Assembly: GCA_964408185.1 (NCBI GenBank)
Contig: CAYOYK010000013.1
Span: 1 to 62,764 of the forward strand
DNA length: 62,764 nucleotides
Source: CAYOYK01 sp964408185
GTDB lineage: Bacteria > Bacillota > Clostridia > Christensenellales > Aristaeellaceae
Direction of reading: 5' to 3'
Shown: one piece after another, positions 47,359 through 57,120 of the stretch
How the letters are laid out: each line of letters starts with the position of its first letter
Position numbering within the stretch: the stretch's first letter is position 1
Position numbers and translations under genes: made by a program
Notes under the pieces: generated by a model
Database searches by the model: none
Told to the model about the DNA's origin: nothing
The model's input: only the letters and a program-made list of their open reading frames with translations

Positions 47359-49998
47359 ATGAACGGAAAACAGATACTGGGCGTGCTGACCGGCAAGCCC
47401 TCCCGCCATCCCTTTCCTGAGCATATGCGGCTGGCGCGGGCGCTGGCCGCCGAGGGCATGGTGTTGCTGAAGAACGACGGCGGCTTGCTGCCGCTGAGCC
47501 CCCGTAAAATCGCGCTGTTTGGCGCGGGCGCGATGGATACGATTTCCTGCGGCACAGGCAGCGGCTACGTGTACGCGCCCTACACCGTCAACATCCGTCA
47601 GGGGCTGACGAACGCGGGCTTTTCGCTCACATCGGAGAAATGGCTGGACCGCTTTGAGCGCGCGAGCAAGGCGGCAAACAAGGCGGATCGCACGCTGTCG
47701 AAGCTGGACAGAATGTGGAGCGGCCTGAGCATCCTGATCGACGATCTGCCGATTGCGCAAGACGAGCTGGACGACGCGCTTCGGGCGGATACCGCCGTCT
47801 ACGTTCTGCGAAGGAACGCGGGCGAGTGCGCCGACCGTCAAAACGCGGCGGGCGATTACGCGCTGACCGATTGCGAAAAGGCGAATGTCGAGCTGCTTGC
47901 GGGGCGTTTTGCGCACCTCGCGGTGGTGCTGAACACCTGCGTGGTGGACGCGGCGTACCTATCGGAGCTGGCTGACGCTCTGCTGCTGATGGGCTACGCG
48001 GGCAACGAGGCGGGCAACGCGCTCGCGGACGTGCTGACGGGCAATGTGTCGCCATCGGGACGGCTGACCGACACATGGGCAAAGCGCTACGCGGACAATC
48101 CGGCCAGCGCGAGCTTTGGCGGCAACGGCGGGCATCCCTTGCAGCAGGACTATTTCGAGGATATCTACGTGGGCTACCGCTATTTTGACTCCTTTGGCGT
48201 CGAGGCGCTCTATCCCTTCGGCTACGGGCTGGGCTACTCCGAATTTTCTATGACGCTTACGGATTTTCGTGCGGATTGGCAAACCATCGAGCTGCAAATC
48301 GTGGTGCAAAACACAGGGGCGCATGACGATCGGGAGGTCGCGCAGGTTTACGTTTCCGCGCCGGAGACGCGCCTGCCCAAGCCGTACCAGGAGCTGAAGG
48401 GCTTTACCAAAACAAGGACGCTCAAGCCCGGCGAAAAGCAAGCCCTGACCGTGTCCATCCCGACGGAATCCCTTGCGAGCTATGACACGTTGAGCGCATC
48501 CTTTGGGATGGAGGCGGGCGATTATCTGATCCGCGTCGGGCACGACAGCCGCCAAACAAATGTCGCCGCCGTCCTGCGCGTCAGCGGGAACGCCGTCACG
48601 CGGCGGGTTCACGACGCGCTCGCGCCCGATCATCCGCTGGAGTTGTTCTCCGCTCCGCCGCAAAGGCGGGAAGCGCCGCCGGACGCGCCCGTCGTCACGC
48701 TGGACGCGAGGGACTGCATGGCAGCGGACGATACGCGCGACCTGCCGCCGCGGTTTTCGCCCGAGAAGCCGCAAGCCGTGACGCTGCCGGACGTACAGGC
48801 CAAGCGCGCGAGCATGAGCGCGTTCGTCTCCTCGCTGGACGACGAGGTGCTGTTCCGGCTAGTGACGGGCGCGGCCAGCGAAACGCCCTGCAAGGTCGCT
48901 CCGCGCGGAAAAGCGCGGTACAGGAAGGTGAAGGCGCCGTCCTCCTCCGGCGCGACGACGGCGCTGTTCACATCCTCGCTGGGCATTCCCGCGTGGTATG
49001 TGACGGACGGCCCCGCAGGCGCGCATTTGCCCTTTTGCGGCGCGACGTGCTGGCCGGCGGGCATGGTGCTCGCGCAGACATGGGATCCGCCCGTCTTGGA
49101 GGAAATGGGCGCGCACCTCGGCAAGGAGATCGCCTTTTATCACCACAGCGTGATTCTCGGCCCCGGCATGAACATCCACCGCGATCCGCTGTGCGGGCGC
49201 TGCTTCGAGTATTTTTCGGAGGACCCGCTGCTCACCGGCAAAATCGCGGCTGGCGTCACGCGCGGCGTGCAGAGCGTGCCCGGCGCGGCGGTCAGCATCA
49301 AGCATTTCTGCTGCAACAATCAGGAGGCGGAGCGCGCGACGGAGAACAACACGGTCTCCCAGCGGGCGCTGCGCGAAATCTACCTGCGCGGCTTTGAGAT
49401 CTGCGTGCGCGAGGCATCCCCGCGCACCGTGATGAGCAGCTACAATCAGGTGAACGGCAAGCATACGTCCTCCTCGCGCGAGCTTTTGACGGACATCCTG
49501 CGCGCGGAATGGGGCTTTGACGGGCTGGTGATGACCGATTGGGGCTCGCAAAGCGATAAGGTGGAGGACTTGAAGGCGGGCAACAACCTGATCATGGGCG
49601 GCTACCGCTCCGTTTATCTGCGCGCGGCCTTGGACGGCGCGCCGCCCGTATTTGCCGCGGACGGCTATGTCCGAATCGATAAATACAAGGTGTACGGCGG
49701 CTTTATGACCGAGGAGGTGGAAAACTGGAACAGCTTTGCGCCTGCTCAGGGCGGCGCGGATCACGTAACGGCGGAGGTCTCGGCCGGCGTAACGCTCAGC
49801 CCGAAGATCAGCCAAATGGAGAAGGACGGCATCGCCGTCGTCGCCGGGAACCCGGACGGCTCCAAGCGCGTGACCTACTCCGGCGTATCGCGCGGGCAAA
49901 CGCTGTCCCGCGAGGTGCTGGAGCAAAACGCGGCCGCGGTGCTGACCGAAATCATGCGTTCGGTTTCGTTTGCCGATATGATGGCGCAATCCAAATGA
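47359..49998 (+). CDS. GH3 enzyme with swapped domain order (circular permutation)
   Basis: In this 879-residue protein the alpha/beta sandwich and FnIII regions come first and the catalytic barrel last. Residues about 20-240 contain AAEGMVLLKNDGGLLPLSPRKIALFG, normally found after the barrel. Residues about 270-420 hold the FnIII part (FGYGLGYSEFSMTLTDF, ELKGFTKTRTLKPGEKQ). From about 495 come the barrel elements WYVTDGPAGAH, CFEYFSEDPLLTGK, SIKHFCCNNQEAE and the nucleophile Asp727 in VMTDWGSQ. The same arrangement is known from some rumen and gut clostridial beta-glucosidases. ATG 47359 follows ACGGAGG. The adjacent normal-order GH3 shows this is not an assembly error. Confidence 0.92.
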   Translation: MNGKQILGVLTGKPSRHPFPEHMRLARALAAEGMVLLKNDGGLLPLSPRKIALFGAGAMDTISCGTGSGYVYAPYTVNIRQGLTNAGFSLTSEKWLDRFERASKAANKADRTLSKLDRMWSGLSILIDDLPIAQDELDDALRADTAVYVLRRNAGECADRQNAAGDYALTDCEKANVELLAGRFAHLAVVLNTCVVDAAYLSELADALLLMGYAGNEAGNALADVLTGNVSPSGRLTDTWAKRYADNPASASFGGNGGHPLQQDYFEDIYVGYRYFDSFGVEALYPFGYGLGYSEFSMTLTDFRADWQTIELQIVVQNTGAHDDREVAQVYVSAPETRLPKPYQELKGFTKTRTLKPGEKQALTVSIPTESLASYDTLSASFGMEAGDYLIRVGHDSRQTNVAAVLRVSGNAVTRRVHDALAPDHPLELFSAPPQRREAPPDAPVVTLDARDCMAADDTRDLPPRFSPEKPQAVTLPDVQAKRASMSAFVSSLDDEVLFRLVTGAASETPCKVAPRGKARYRKVKAPSSSGATTALFTSSLGIPAWYVTDGPAGAHLPFCGATCWPAGMVLAQTWDPPVLEEMGAHLGKEIAFYHHSVILGPGMNIHRDPLCGRCFEYFSEDPLLTGKIAAGVTRGVQSVPGAAVSIKHFCCNNQEAERATENNTVSQRALREIYLRGFEICVREASPRTVMSSYNQVNGKHTSSSRELLTDILRAEWGFDGLVMTDWGSQSDKVEDLKAGNNLIMGGYRSVYLRAALDGAPPVFAADGYVRIDKYKVYGGFMTEEVENWNSFAPAQGGADHVTAEVSAGVTLSPKISQMEKDGIAVVAGNPDGSKRVTYSGVSRGQTLSREVLEQNAAAVLTEIMRSVSFADMMAQSK

Positions 49999-50021
49999 CC
50001 AATCGTGAAGGAGGGTTATTC

Positions 50022-51836
50022 ATGTTCCAAAAACGCATTGCAATCATCGCGCTGCTTCTGGTGCTCGCGCTGTCGCTGACGGCATGCCAGAGCGGTTCCT
50101 CGCCCGCCGCGTCGGATCAGCCGACCGCGAGCGCCTACTCGGAGGCGGACAACACCTTCTCCTACTGGATTCCCGAAGGCGCGGATTCCTCCTACTACGC
50201 TGACTACTCGCAAAACCCCGGCGTCAGCTACGCGCTCGCCAAGAAGTGGGGCGAGGAGGGCAGCACGCTGGGGTTCGACTTCATCGTGCCCGTGTCGGGC
50301 GAGGAGCGCAACAACTTCAACACCCTGCTCTCCACGGGCGACTATGCCGACGTGATGACGCTGACCTACTACGACGGCTCTGTGATGGATCTCTACGACG
50401 AGGGCGTGATTCTCGACCTGACCGACTACGTGGAAAAGTACATGCCCAACTACACGAGGTTCCTCTCCGAGCATCCCGAATACGCGCAGACCGCCACCAA
50501 CACGGTGGACGGCAAGAAGGTCTATTTGCAGCTGTTCAGCTACATGCCGGGAACCCCGGACGCGTGGGGCGGCTACATGTACCGCAGGGACTGGCTTGTC
50601 AAGTACGGCGCGAACCCGACAGACGGCTCCGCGTTTACGGGCGATTACGCCGAGAAGAACGCCGATGGCACGCCGAATCTGCAAACGTGGTCCGACAACG
50701 TGGTGTTCCCCAGCGGCGGCACAGACCCCATCTACATCAGCGATTGGGAATGGATGCTGGACATCTTTGCCAAGGCGATTCAGGCGGAGGGCATTGCGGA
50801 CGGCTACTGCATGAGCCTGTACTACCCCGGCTACATGGAAACCGGCGAGCTGGTGAGCGCCTTTGGCGGGGGTGGCGGCCACTGGTACAAAAATCAGGAG
50901 GGCAAGGCGGTTTTCGGCGCGACGGGCGACGGCTTCCGCACCTACCTGCAATGCATGAGCAAATGGTACCGGAACGGCTGGATTGACACGTCCTTCCCGG
51001 AGCACTCCACGGACATGTACTACCTGATCGATTCCACCAAGGTGGCGCAGGGCAAGGTGGGGCTGTGGTTCGGCACGCAGAGCCAGCTGGTGGGCAGTCT
51101 TGATACGGGCGACTACTACACCTCCGGCATCGTCGCGTACAGCGCCTCCATGCCGATCAACGACGTGTACGGCGGCGACGCGCAAAAGAACGTCGCGCCT
51201 TATACCTTCCTCACCAGCAACGGCTCGCCCATCGGCATCGTCATTTCCGACAAGGCCAAGGACAAGAACCTTCCCGCGCTGTTTTCGCTGCTGGACTATA
51301 TGTACACGCAGGAGGGCAGCTACCTGACGAGCTTCGGGCTGAGCAAGGCGCAGACGGAGGAAACGCAGAACGAGCTGTATCTCCGCTACGGGCTGACCGA
51401 CGGCGCGTACTACGAGGCCGGAACGACTGCGACGGGACAGACGCGCTACCGGGTGAACCCGATTCTCGCCTCGGACGCGAAGCTCGCGGACGCGGTTCGC
51501 TCCATCTGGTTCTTCGGGCTGGACGCGGGCAGTCAGAAGGATGTATCCTCCACGGCGACCTACCGCCACAATCTCGATCAATGGATCCGCTACGCCAACA
51601 CGGGCCGATTCAGCGCCGATTTTAACAACCTGCTCGCCGCCGAGGATCAGAGCGCCATTTCCAAAACGCAGAACAAGGTGCGCGAGTTCATGAACAAGAA
51701 CATTCCCAACTTCATCCGCGGTGGCAAGGACCCGTACAGCGACGAGGACTGGACGGCGTTTGTCAAGGCGCTGAGCAAGTACCAGCCCGACGCCGTGACC
51801 GCCATCTACCAGCAATTACTGGATTCGCTGCAATAA
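50022..51836 (+). CDS. Extracellular solute-binding lipoprotein (family 1, sugar ABC type)
   Basis: The 604-residue lipoprotein has signal MFQKRIAIIALLLVLALSLTAC, with LTAC as lipobox. The mature protein (YWIPEGADSSYYADYSQNPG, NFNTLLSTGDYADVM, LDLTDYVEKYMPNYTRFL) is closely related along its length to the binding protein at 59956. It should capture oligosaccharides for an ABC permease pair; the only one in the window is at 57596-59483. Why a binding protein sits in the GPH-symporter operon is unclear; it may share the permeases. AAGGAGGG precedes the start. Confidence 0.92.
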   Translation: MFQKRIAIIALLLVLALSLTACQSGSSPAASDQPTASAYSEADNTFSYWIPEGADSSYYADYSQNPGVSYALAKKWGEEGSTLGFDFIVPVSGEERNNFNTLLSTGDYADVMTLTYYDGSVMDLYDEGVILDLTDYVEKYMPNYTRFLSEHPEYAQTATNTVDGKKVYLQLFSYMPGTPDAWGGYMYRRDWLVKYGANPTDGSAFTGDYAEKNADGTPNLQTWSDNVVFPSGGTDPIYISDWEWMLDIFAKAIQAEGIADGYCMSLYYPGYMETGELVSAFGGGGGHWYKNQEGKAVFGATGDGFRTYLQCMSKWYRNGWIDTSFPEHSTDMYYLIDSTKVAQGKVGLWFGTQSQLVGSLDTGDYYTSGIVAYSASMPINDVYGGDAQKNVAPYTFLTSNGSPIGIVISDKAKDKNLPALFSLLDYMYTQEGSYLTSFGLSKAQTEETQNELYLRYGLTDGAYYEAGTTATGQTRYRVNPILASDAKLADAVRSIWFFGLDAGSQKDVSSTATYRHNLDQWIRYANTGRFSADFNNLLAAEDQSAISKTQNKVREFMNKNIPNFIRGGKDPYSDEDWTAFVKALSKYQPDAVTAIYQQLLDSLQ

Positions 51837-51855
51837 GCGGAGAAGGGAGAGCCTT

Positions 51856-54288
51856 ATGAAGGGATTGTCTTTCAACGACGGCTGGGAGGTTCGCCCGCAG
51901 CAGGCGACGGGCTTCCTCGGCGGCGCGCCCGCCGCCGAGCAGGTGACGCTCCCGCACGACGCGGCGATTCGCTTGCAACGCGATCCCGCCGTGAAAAAGG
52001 GCGCGGAGCGCGGCTTCTTCCCCTGCGGCGTGTGGGAGTACGCAAAGAAGGTCACGATTCCGGAGGATTATGCGGACAAACACGTGGAGCTGCGCTTCGA
52101 GGGCGCTTACGCCCGCGCGACGGTCTATATCAACGACGCGTTCGCCGGGCAGCGGCCCAACGGCTACGCGGAGTTTTGCATCGACTGCGATCGCTTCCTA
52201 CGCTATGGCGCGGAAAACGAAATCAAGGTAATCGTCCGCACAACGGACGACGCGCGGTGGTACAGCGGCGCGGGGCTGTACCGCCCGGTCTCGCTGCTCG
52301 TATCCGGCTTGACCTATCTGCGGGACGTTCGCGTCTCCACGCCGCGCGTGACCGACGGGCTGGCCGTCGTCCGCGTCGCCGCGAGGGTGTGCAGCGAAGG
52401 AAAGCGCGGCATGCAAACGCCGCGCATGCTCGTGGCGCTGACGGATGAGGCGGGGCAGACCGTCGCGGAGGGCAGCGCGCCCGTCACGGTCTATCGGGGC
52501 GAAACGGTCACGGCCGAGCAGACGCTCACGCTGCACAGCCCTTCCCGCTGGGACGTGGAGCGTCCTTATCTCTACGGCTGCCTTGTGCGCCTGATGGACG
52601 GCGACGCGGAAATCGACCGCGAGGAAACCGCCTTCGGCGTGCGGGATCTGGCGCTTGACCGGGAAAACGGACTGCAAATCAACGGGCGCACCGTCAAGCT
52701 GCGCGGCGCGTGCATCCATCACGACAACGGTCTGCTGGGCGCGGCGACGTACCGGGACGCGGAAACGCGACGCGTCCGTATCCTGAAGGAGGCCGGCTTC
52801 AACGCCCTCCGCATGGCGCACCATCCCGCCGGACGCGCGCTGCTGGACGCCTGCGACCGCTTGGGCATGCTGGTGATGGACGAGGCGTTCGACGTGTGGA
52901 CGGACAGCAAGAACAGCATGGACTATGCCGTCGATTTCGAATCGTGGTGGGAGAAGGACGTCGAAAGCATGGTCGCCAAGGACTTTAACCATCCCTGCGT
53001 GGTGCTGTATTCCATCGGCAACGAGATCGCCGAGACGGGCAAGCCGCAGGGCGCGGCGCGGGGGCGGAAAATCGCGCAGAAGGTGCGCGCGCTGGACGCG
53101 ACCCGCTTTACCCTCAACGCCGTCAACGGCATGCTGTCGGTGATGGACCGCATGGGCGAGATCCTCGCGCAGCGCGCGGCAAACATGGCGGACAAGGACA
53201 TCAATCAGGCCATGACCGACGTGGGCGACCGAATCGCGCAGATCATGCGCCTGCCGCTGATCGGCGAGGCGACCGAGGAAGCCTACTCCTGCGTGGACAT
53301 CGCGGGCTACAACTACATGCACGGCCGCTACGAAACCGACAGGGAGCTGTTCCCCAACCGCATCCTCTGCGGCAGCGAAACGCACCCGTCCAACATTGAC
53401 CGCAACTGGGGGCAGGTGACAAGGCTCCCCCACGTGATCGGCGATTTCACATGGACGGGCTGGGATTATCTGGGTGAGGTCGGCATCGGGCGCGTGGTGT
53501 ACAACAACCAAAACGCCCTGATCCGCATGGAGCACAAGGCCGATTATCCGTGGCTCACGGCGTGGTGCGGCGATATGGACATCACGGGCTTCCGCCGCAC
53601 GATCTCCTACTATCGGGAAATTGTGTTTGGGCTGCGCAAAGCGCCGTACCTCGCGGTGTTCTCCCCCGCGCATTACGGCGAGGAGGCCACCTACATGCAG
53701 TGGAGCTGGTCGGACACGCGCCACGCATGGGACTGGCAGGGCTTTGAGGGCAAGCCGATACAGGTCGAGGTCTACGCGGACGCGGACGAGGTGGAGCTGC
53801 TTGTGAACGGTCGCAGTCTGGGCCGAAAGCCGGCGGGACAGGAAAACCGCTTCAAGGCGCTGTTTGACACGGCGTATGAGCCCGGTACGCTGGAGGCCGC
53901 GGCATGGAAAGACGGCGTGGAGATTGGCCGCGATACGCTATGTACGCCGTCGGAGGAGAAGCTGCTGTGCGTAACGCCCGAACGGGAGCAGGTCACGCTC
54001 TCGGAGCAGGCGCTGATTTACGCCGAGGTTTCCCTGCGCGATGCGGCGGGCGTGCCCGTCAACTGCGACAGCCTTGCCGTGACGCTGCGCGCGGAGGGCG
54101 ATGCGGAGCTGCTCGCCTTTGGCAGCGCGAAGCCCGACAACACGGAAAGCTGGTTTGCGGGCAGCCAAACCCTGTTCGGCGGGCGCGCGATGGCCATCCT
54201 GCGTCCGACGGCGGCGGGAACGGTCGTCCTTCGCGCCGAAGCGGAAGGGTACGAGCCTGCCGTCGCCGAGATATCCGTATCGCGGTAA
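51856..54288 (+). CDS. Glycoside hydrolase family 2, cytoplasmic
   Basis: The 810-residue enzyme shares domain order and motifs with the GH2 at 35963: RWYSGAGLYRPVS, GACIHHDNGLLGA, acid/base Glu390 in SIGNEIAE and nucleophile Glu508 in CGSETHP. It also has a barrel insertion (about 425-465, RMGEILAQRAANMADKDINQ), though different in sequence from its paralogue. No signal peptide. It is the last hydrolase of the 41752 operon and is followed after 53 bases by an AraC gene. Activity (beta-galactosidase, beta-glucuronidase or related) cannot be fixed from sequence. Confidence 0.9.
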   Translation: MKGLSFNDGWEVRPQQATGFLGGAPAAEQVTLPHDAAIRLQRDPAVKKGAERGFFPCGVWEYAKKVTIPEDYADKHVELRFEGAYARATVYINDAFAGQRPNGYAEFCIDCDRFLRYGAENEIKVIVRTTDDARWYSGAGLYRPVSLLVSGLTYLRDVRVSTPRVTDGLAVVRVAARVCSEGKRGMQTPRMLVALTDEAGQTVAEGSAPVTVYRGETVTAEQTLTLHSPSRWDVERPYLYGCLVRLMDGDAEIDREETAFGVRDLALDRENGLQINGRTVKLRGACIHHDNGLLGAATYRDAETRRVRILKEAGFNALRMAHHPAGRALLDACDRLGMLVMDEAFDVWTDSKNSMDYAVDFESWWEKDVESMVAKDFNHPCVVLYSIGNEIAETGKPQGAARGRKIAQKVRALDATRFTLNAVNGMLSVMDRMGEILAQRAANMADKDINQAMTDVGDRIAQIMRLPLIGEATEEAYSCVDIAGYNYMHGRYETDRELFPNRILCGSETHPSNIDRNWGQVTRLPHVIGDFTWTGWDYLGEVGIGRVVYNNQNALIRMEHKADYPWLTAWCGDMDITGFRRTISYYREIVFGLRKAPYLAVFSPAHYGEEATYMQWSWSDTRHAWDWQGFEGKPIQVEVYADADEVELLVNGRSLGRKPAGQENRFKALFDTAYEPGTLEAAAWKDGVEIGRDTLCTPSEEKLLCVTPEREQVTLSEQALIYAEVSLRDAAGVPVNCDSLAVTLRAEGDAELLAFGSAKPDNTESWFAGSQTLFGGRAMAILRPTAAGTVVLRAEAEGYEPAVAEISVSR

Positions 54289-54341
54289 GGGCAGCGCCGC
54301 CCATCGTCCCACACGAACAGCCTGAGCGGAGGGGGGAAGCT

Positions 54342-55544
54342 ATGGAGAGCACACGCTACCTGCTGGAGCGGGTCTACCGCCTGTCCAAAATTCCTTTGCG
54401 GTATCTCGACGCGCAAACGGACACCGTTTTGTTCTCGCGGGGCGGTCAAACCGACGCGGACCCGTTCCGGTGCGATCCGTCGCTTGGCGCGCGGCTCGTG
54501 GCGCAGGCCGAAAAGCGGGACATTCCCGCCATCGTGTACGAGGACGGCTGCATCGCCTGCGCGGTGTGCCCGGAGGGCGGCGAAACGGACAGATACGTGC
54601 TTCTTGGCCCCGTCCTCCTCCAAAGGGACGCGGGCTTTCAGGCTTCCGCCTACCAAAAGCGGCACGGCATCCGCTCGGAGGCCTTTACCCTGCGCGCTTG
54701 CTCGCTGGATACGCTGTCCGTCGGCGCGTCGCTGGCGTTCTACGCGATCACGGGCAAAACCGTATCGGAAACGGAGATCGTAGGGCACGTCACCTACAGT
54801 GAGGAGGCCTTTGAGCGGCGGACGAGCGAATACCAGAGCTATGTGATGGACGAGGCGGAAAACGATACGCAGCACCACAGCTATCGGGAGGAGCAGGCGT
54901 TCTTTCAGGCGATCCTAGAGGGCGACCCGGACGCTGTGCTGGCGCGGGACGACGTATCCCAGCTGGAAAAGGTCGGAAGGCTGGCCCTCAACCATATGAA
55001 GCAGTATGAGTACATGGGCGTTTCGCTGATCGCGCTGGCCTCCCGCGCGGCGATTCAGGGCGGCGCGGACGCGGCGACGGTGTATGCCATGTCCGATATG
55101 TACGCGCTGCGGCTGGAAAAATGTACGGAAGCGGAGCAGATCGTCACGCTCTGCCGCGAGATCATGTACGGCTTTGCCGTGCGCGTCAAGGAAACGCGAG
55201 AGCGCCGCAGGATTGTCTCCTATGTGGAAAAATGCAAGGTCTACATTGAAAACCATCTCACCAAGTACTTCACGCTGGAGGACATCGCCAAGGAGATCAA
55301 CATCAACCCGTCCTACCTCTCCCGCCGGTTTGCCGAGTCCGAGGGGGTCGGCATCCAGATGTACACACGGCAAAAGCGGCTGGAGGCGGCCGCCAACATG
55401 CTCCGCTTTTCGGACGAGGACATTGCGATCATCGCCCAGTACCTGACATTTCCCTCGCAAAGCTATTTTGGGCGCGTGTTCAAGGAGAAATACGGCGTAA
55501 GCCCGCACCGGTACAGGCAGATGAAGCAGCTGGCCGACCTGTGA
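54342..55544 (+). CDS. AraC-family transcriptional regulator
   Basis: The 400-residue protein has a C-terminal AraC helix-turn-helix pair (YFTLEDIAKEININPSYLSRRFAESEGVG and IAIIAQYLTFPSQSYFGRVFKEKYGVSPHRYR) and an N-terminal sensor of about 290 residues, similar in layout to the AraC protein at 40103 (RYVLLGPVLLQRD against VYIIGPAF). It starts with GGAGGGGGG upstream, 53 bases behind the GH2 gene, and is probably part of the same operon. An upstream in-frame extension inside the GH2 gene is rejected. Confidence 0.88.
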   Translation: MESTRYLLERVYRLSKIPLRYLDAQTDTVLFSRGGQTDADPFRCDPSLGARLVAQAEKRDIPAIVYEDGCIACAVCPEGGETDRYVLLGPVLLQRDAGFQASAYQKRHGIRSEAFTLRACSLDTLSVGASLAFYAITGKTVSETEIVGHVTYSEEAFERRTSEYQSYVMDEAENDTQHHSYREEQAFFQAILEGDPDAVLARDDVSQLEKVGRLALNHMKQYEYMGVSLIALASRAAIQGGADAATVYAMSDMYALRLEKCTEAEQIVTLCREIMYGFAVRVKETRERRRIVSYVEKCKVYIENHLTKYFTLEDIAKEININPSYLSRRFAESEGVGIQMYTRQKRLEAAANMLRFSDEDIAIIAQYLTFPSQSYFGRVFKEKYGVSPHRYRQMKQLADL

Positions 55545-55676
55545 GCGGCAACAGCACAAAGCAAGGACAAAAAGCGCACCGCAAGGATAGCGACGCGCAG
55601 CCCGACGGACTACACTAAGGCCAGCGCCGGAACGGCCTACGCTCCGGCAAAAAAGCAAACGAGAAGGAGAATGGAT

Positions 55677-56960
55677 ATGAAAAAGCAAGCATTCTGGGTC
55701 GTCCTGATTCTTTTCTTGGCGCTTGTCGCCGCATCGGCGTGTGCGCAGGGCAATCTGACGGAGGGCGTATACGTCAACACATTCACCGCAGAGGGCCGGG
55801 GCGAATACTACAACTTCTTCCATTTCTACGAGAACGGGCTGTTCTACGCCTCGCAGTACAACGGCGGGCAGTACACCGTCGGTCGTTACGAGATCAAGGA
55901 TGAGCCCATGGAATACAATCTGGGCGACGACGAAAACCCCGACATGACGACCGCCGACAAAACATTGGTCCTGACCAAGCTGGACGGCTCGGCCTACGCC
56001 ACGATCGCTTACGATACGCAGCGCGATCAGCTGGGCGACGTCGCCGTGCTGTACAACCTGGAGTTCCAGCACGACCTTGCGCCCGACCCCGATAAATCGC
56101 TGGAAAACGGGGTGGCAATTCAAGAATTTGTCATGGCGGACGACGCGTACAGCATGGTCGCGCTCAAGCACAACGGCACCTATGAGGATACCGTGGGCAT
56201 GCTGCTGGAGGGCACTTGGACGCAGGACGGCAGCGTATACACTCTCACGGACGGAGATTCCGGCAGCAGCTATACCATGACGCTTTCCGAGGACGGCTAT
56301 ACCGCCGAATACGTCGGGCTGGACGGCGAAGCCGTAGCCCTGACCCTCGTGCGCGAGGCGGAGGCGAAGCTGACCTTTACAGGCACAACGGACGCGGCCT
56401 ACGGCACGATGGACGTGACGCTGACCTGCTACGAGGATTCGACCGCGAAGCTGATCGTCGGCTACTCCGGCGCGGAGCAGTCCATCGACGGCACATGGAG
56501 CCTTGCGGATACCTACGATTCTGTCACCGTGAGCGTGAACGGGCAGGAGTATATCGCGCCGATCAATCCCGACGACCATTCCTTCGCGTTTGACATCACG
56601 CTTGGCGACGGCGAAAAGGACGTGACGGTCGCCATGAGCAGCGCGGTCAAGGTATCGACGGTGTACAGCTTCCTCGGCGAAAGCAACGCGGCGGTTCACC
56701 TCGACCTCTACTCCGACGGCGCGTGCGAGGTGATCTACGACGGGCTTGGCGTTGTAACCGCCGGCACGTGGTCCGCCGATACCTCCGCCGGCCCGCTGCC
56801 CGCGTGGACGGTCACGCTGGACAGCACCTTTGAAAATCAGCCCGTGACCGTGGACACGGACTACGCGACAAAGTTCTTCCTGACCTTCAAGGACGCCAGC
56901 GGCCAGATGGAGGAGACGCTCGCGCTGAGCTTCGCGGACTATCAGGCGGCGAATCCGTGA
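55677..56960 (+). CDS. Exported protein of unknown function
   Basis: The 427-residue protein has a signal peptide (MKKQAFWVVLILFLALVAASACA) and a Thr/Asp/Gly-rich beta-type mature part. It contains repeated short modules of the form GTW-x-x-D...YTLTDGD and TW-S-x-AD-T-YDSVTV (about residues 170-195, 265-290 and 365-385), suggesting a lipocalin-like or small-barrel repeat used in substrate binding. I recognise no family. The ATG 55677 is better spaced from AAGGAG than the one six bases earlier. It is the only gene of the locus coding a non-lipoprotein exported product. A TTCG-loop terminator follows directly. Confidence 0.75.
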   Translation: MKKQAFWVVLILFLALVAASACAQGNLTEGVYVNTFTAEGRGEYYNFFHFYENGLFYASQYNGGQYTVGRYEIKDEPMEYNLGDDENPDMTTADKTLVLTKLDGSAYATIAYDTQRDQLGDVAVLYNLEFQHDLAPDPDKSLENGVAIQEFVMADDAYSMVALKHNGTYEDTVGMLLEGTWTQDGSVYTLTDGDSGSSYTMTLSEDGYTAEYVGLDGEAVALTLVREAEAKLTFTGTTDAAYGTMDVTLTCYEDSTAKLIVGYSGAEQSIDGTWSLADTYDSVTVSVNGQEYIAPINPDDHSFAFDITLGDGEKDVTVAMSSAVKVSTVYSFLGESNAAVHLDLYSDGACEVIYDGLGVVTAGTWSADTSAGPLPAWTVTLDSTFENQPVTVDTDYATKFFLTFKDASGQMEETLALSFADYQAANP

Positions 56961-56977
56961 CCCGCTCCGGGGGACGA

Positions 56978-57005
56978 CAAAAAAGTGGCTTCGGCCACTT
57001 TTTTG
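56978..57005 (+). terminator. Terminator with UUCG tetraloop
   Basis: CAAAAAAGTGGC and GCCACTTTTTTG form a 12-pair stem closed by TTCG, 17 bases past the stop. Confidence 0.95.
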
Positions 57006-57120
57006 TTTTGGCAAATGGAGAATCAGGCTCGGCGGCGAGCGGTGGGAGGCTGGCGCTGCCGCGGGCCTATTTGCTCTTTGGAGGGCCCCCCTTGGGGGCA
57101 TTCGCTCCGATACGGCGGAG
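57006..57120. other. Non-coding GC-rich spacer
   Basis: No gene seen. It contains GGAGGGCCCCCCTTGGGGG, a short imperfect hairpin, and leads into the tandem repeats. Confidence 0.4.
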
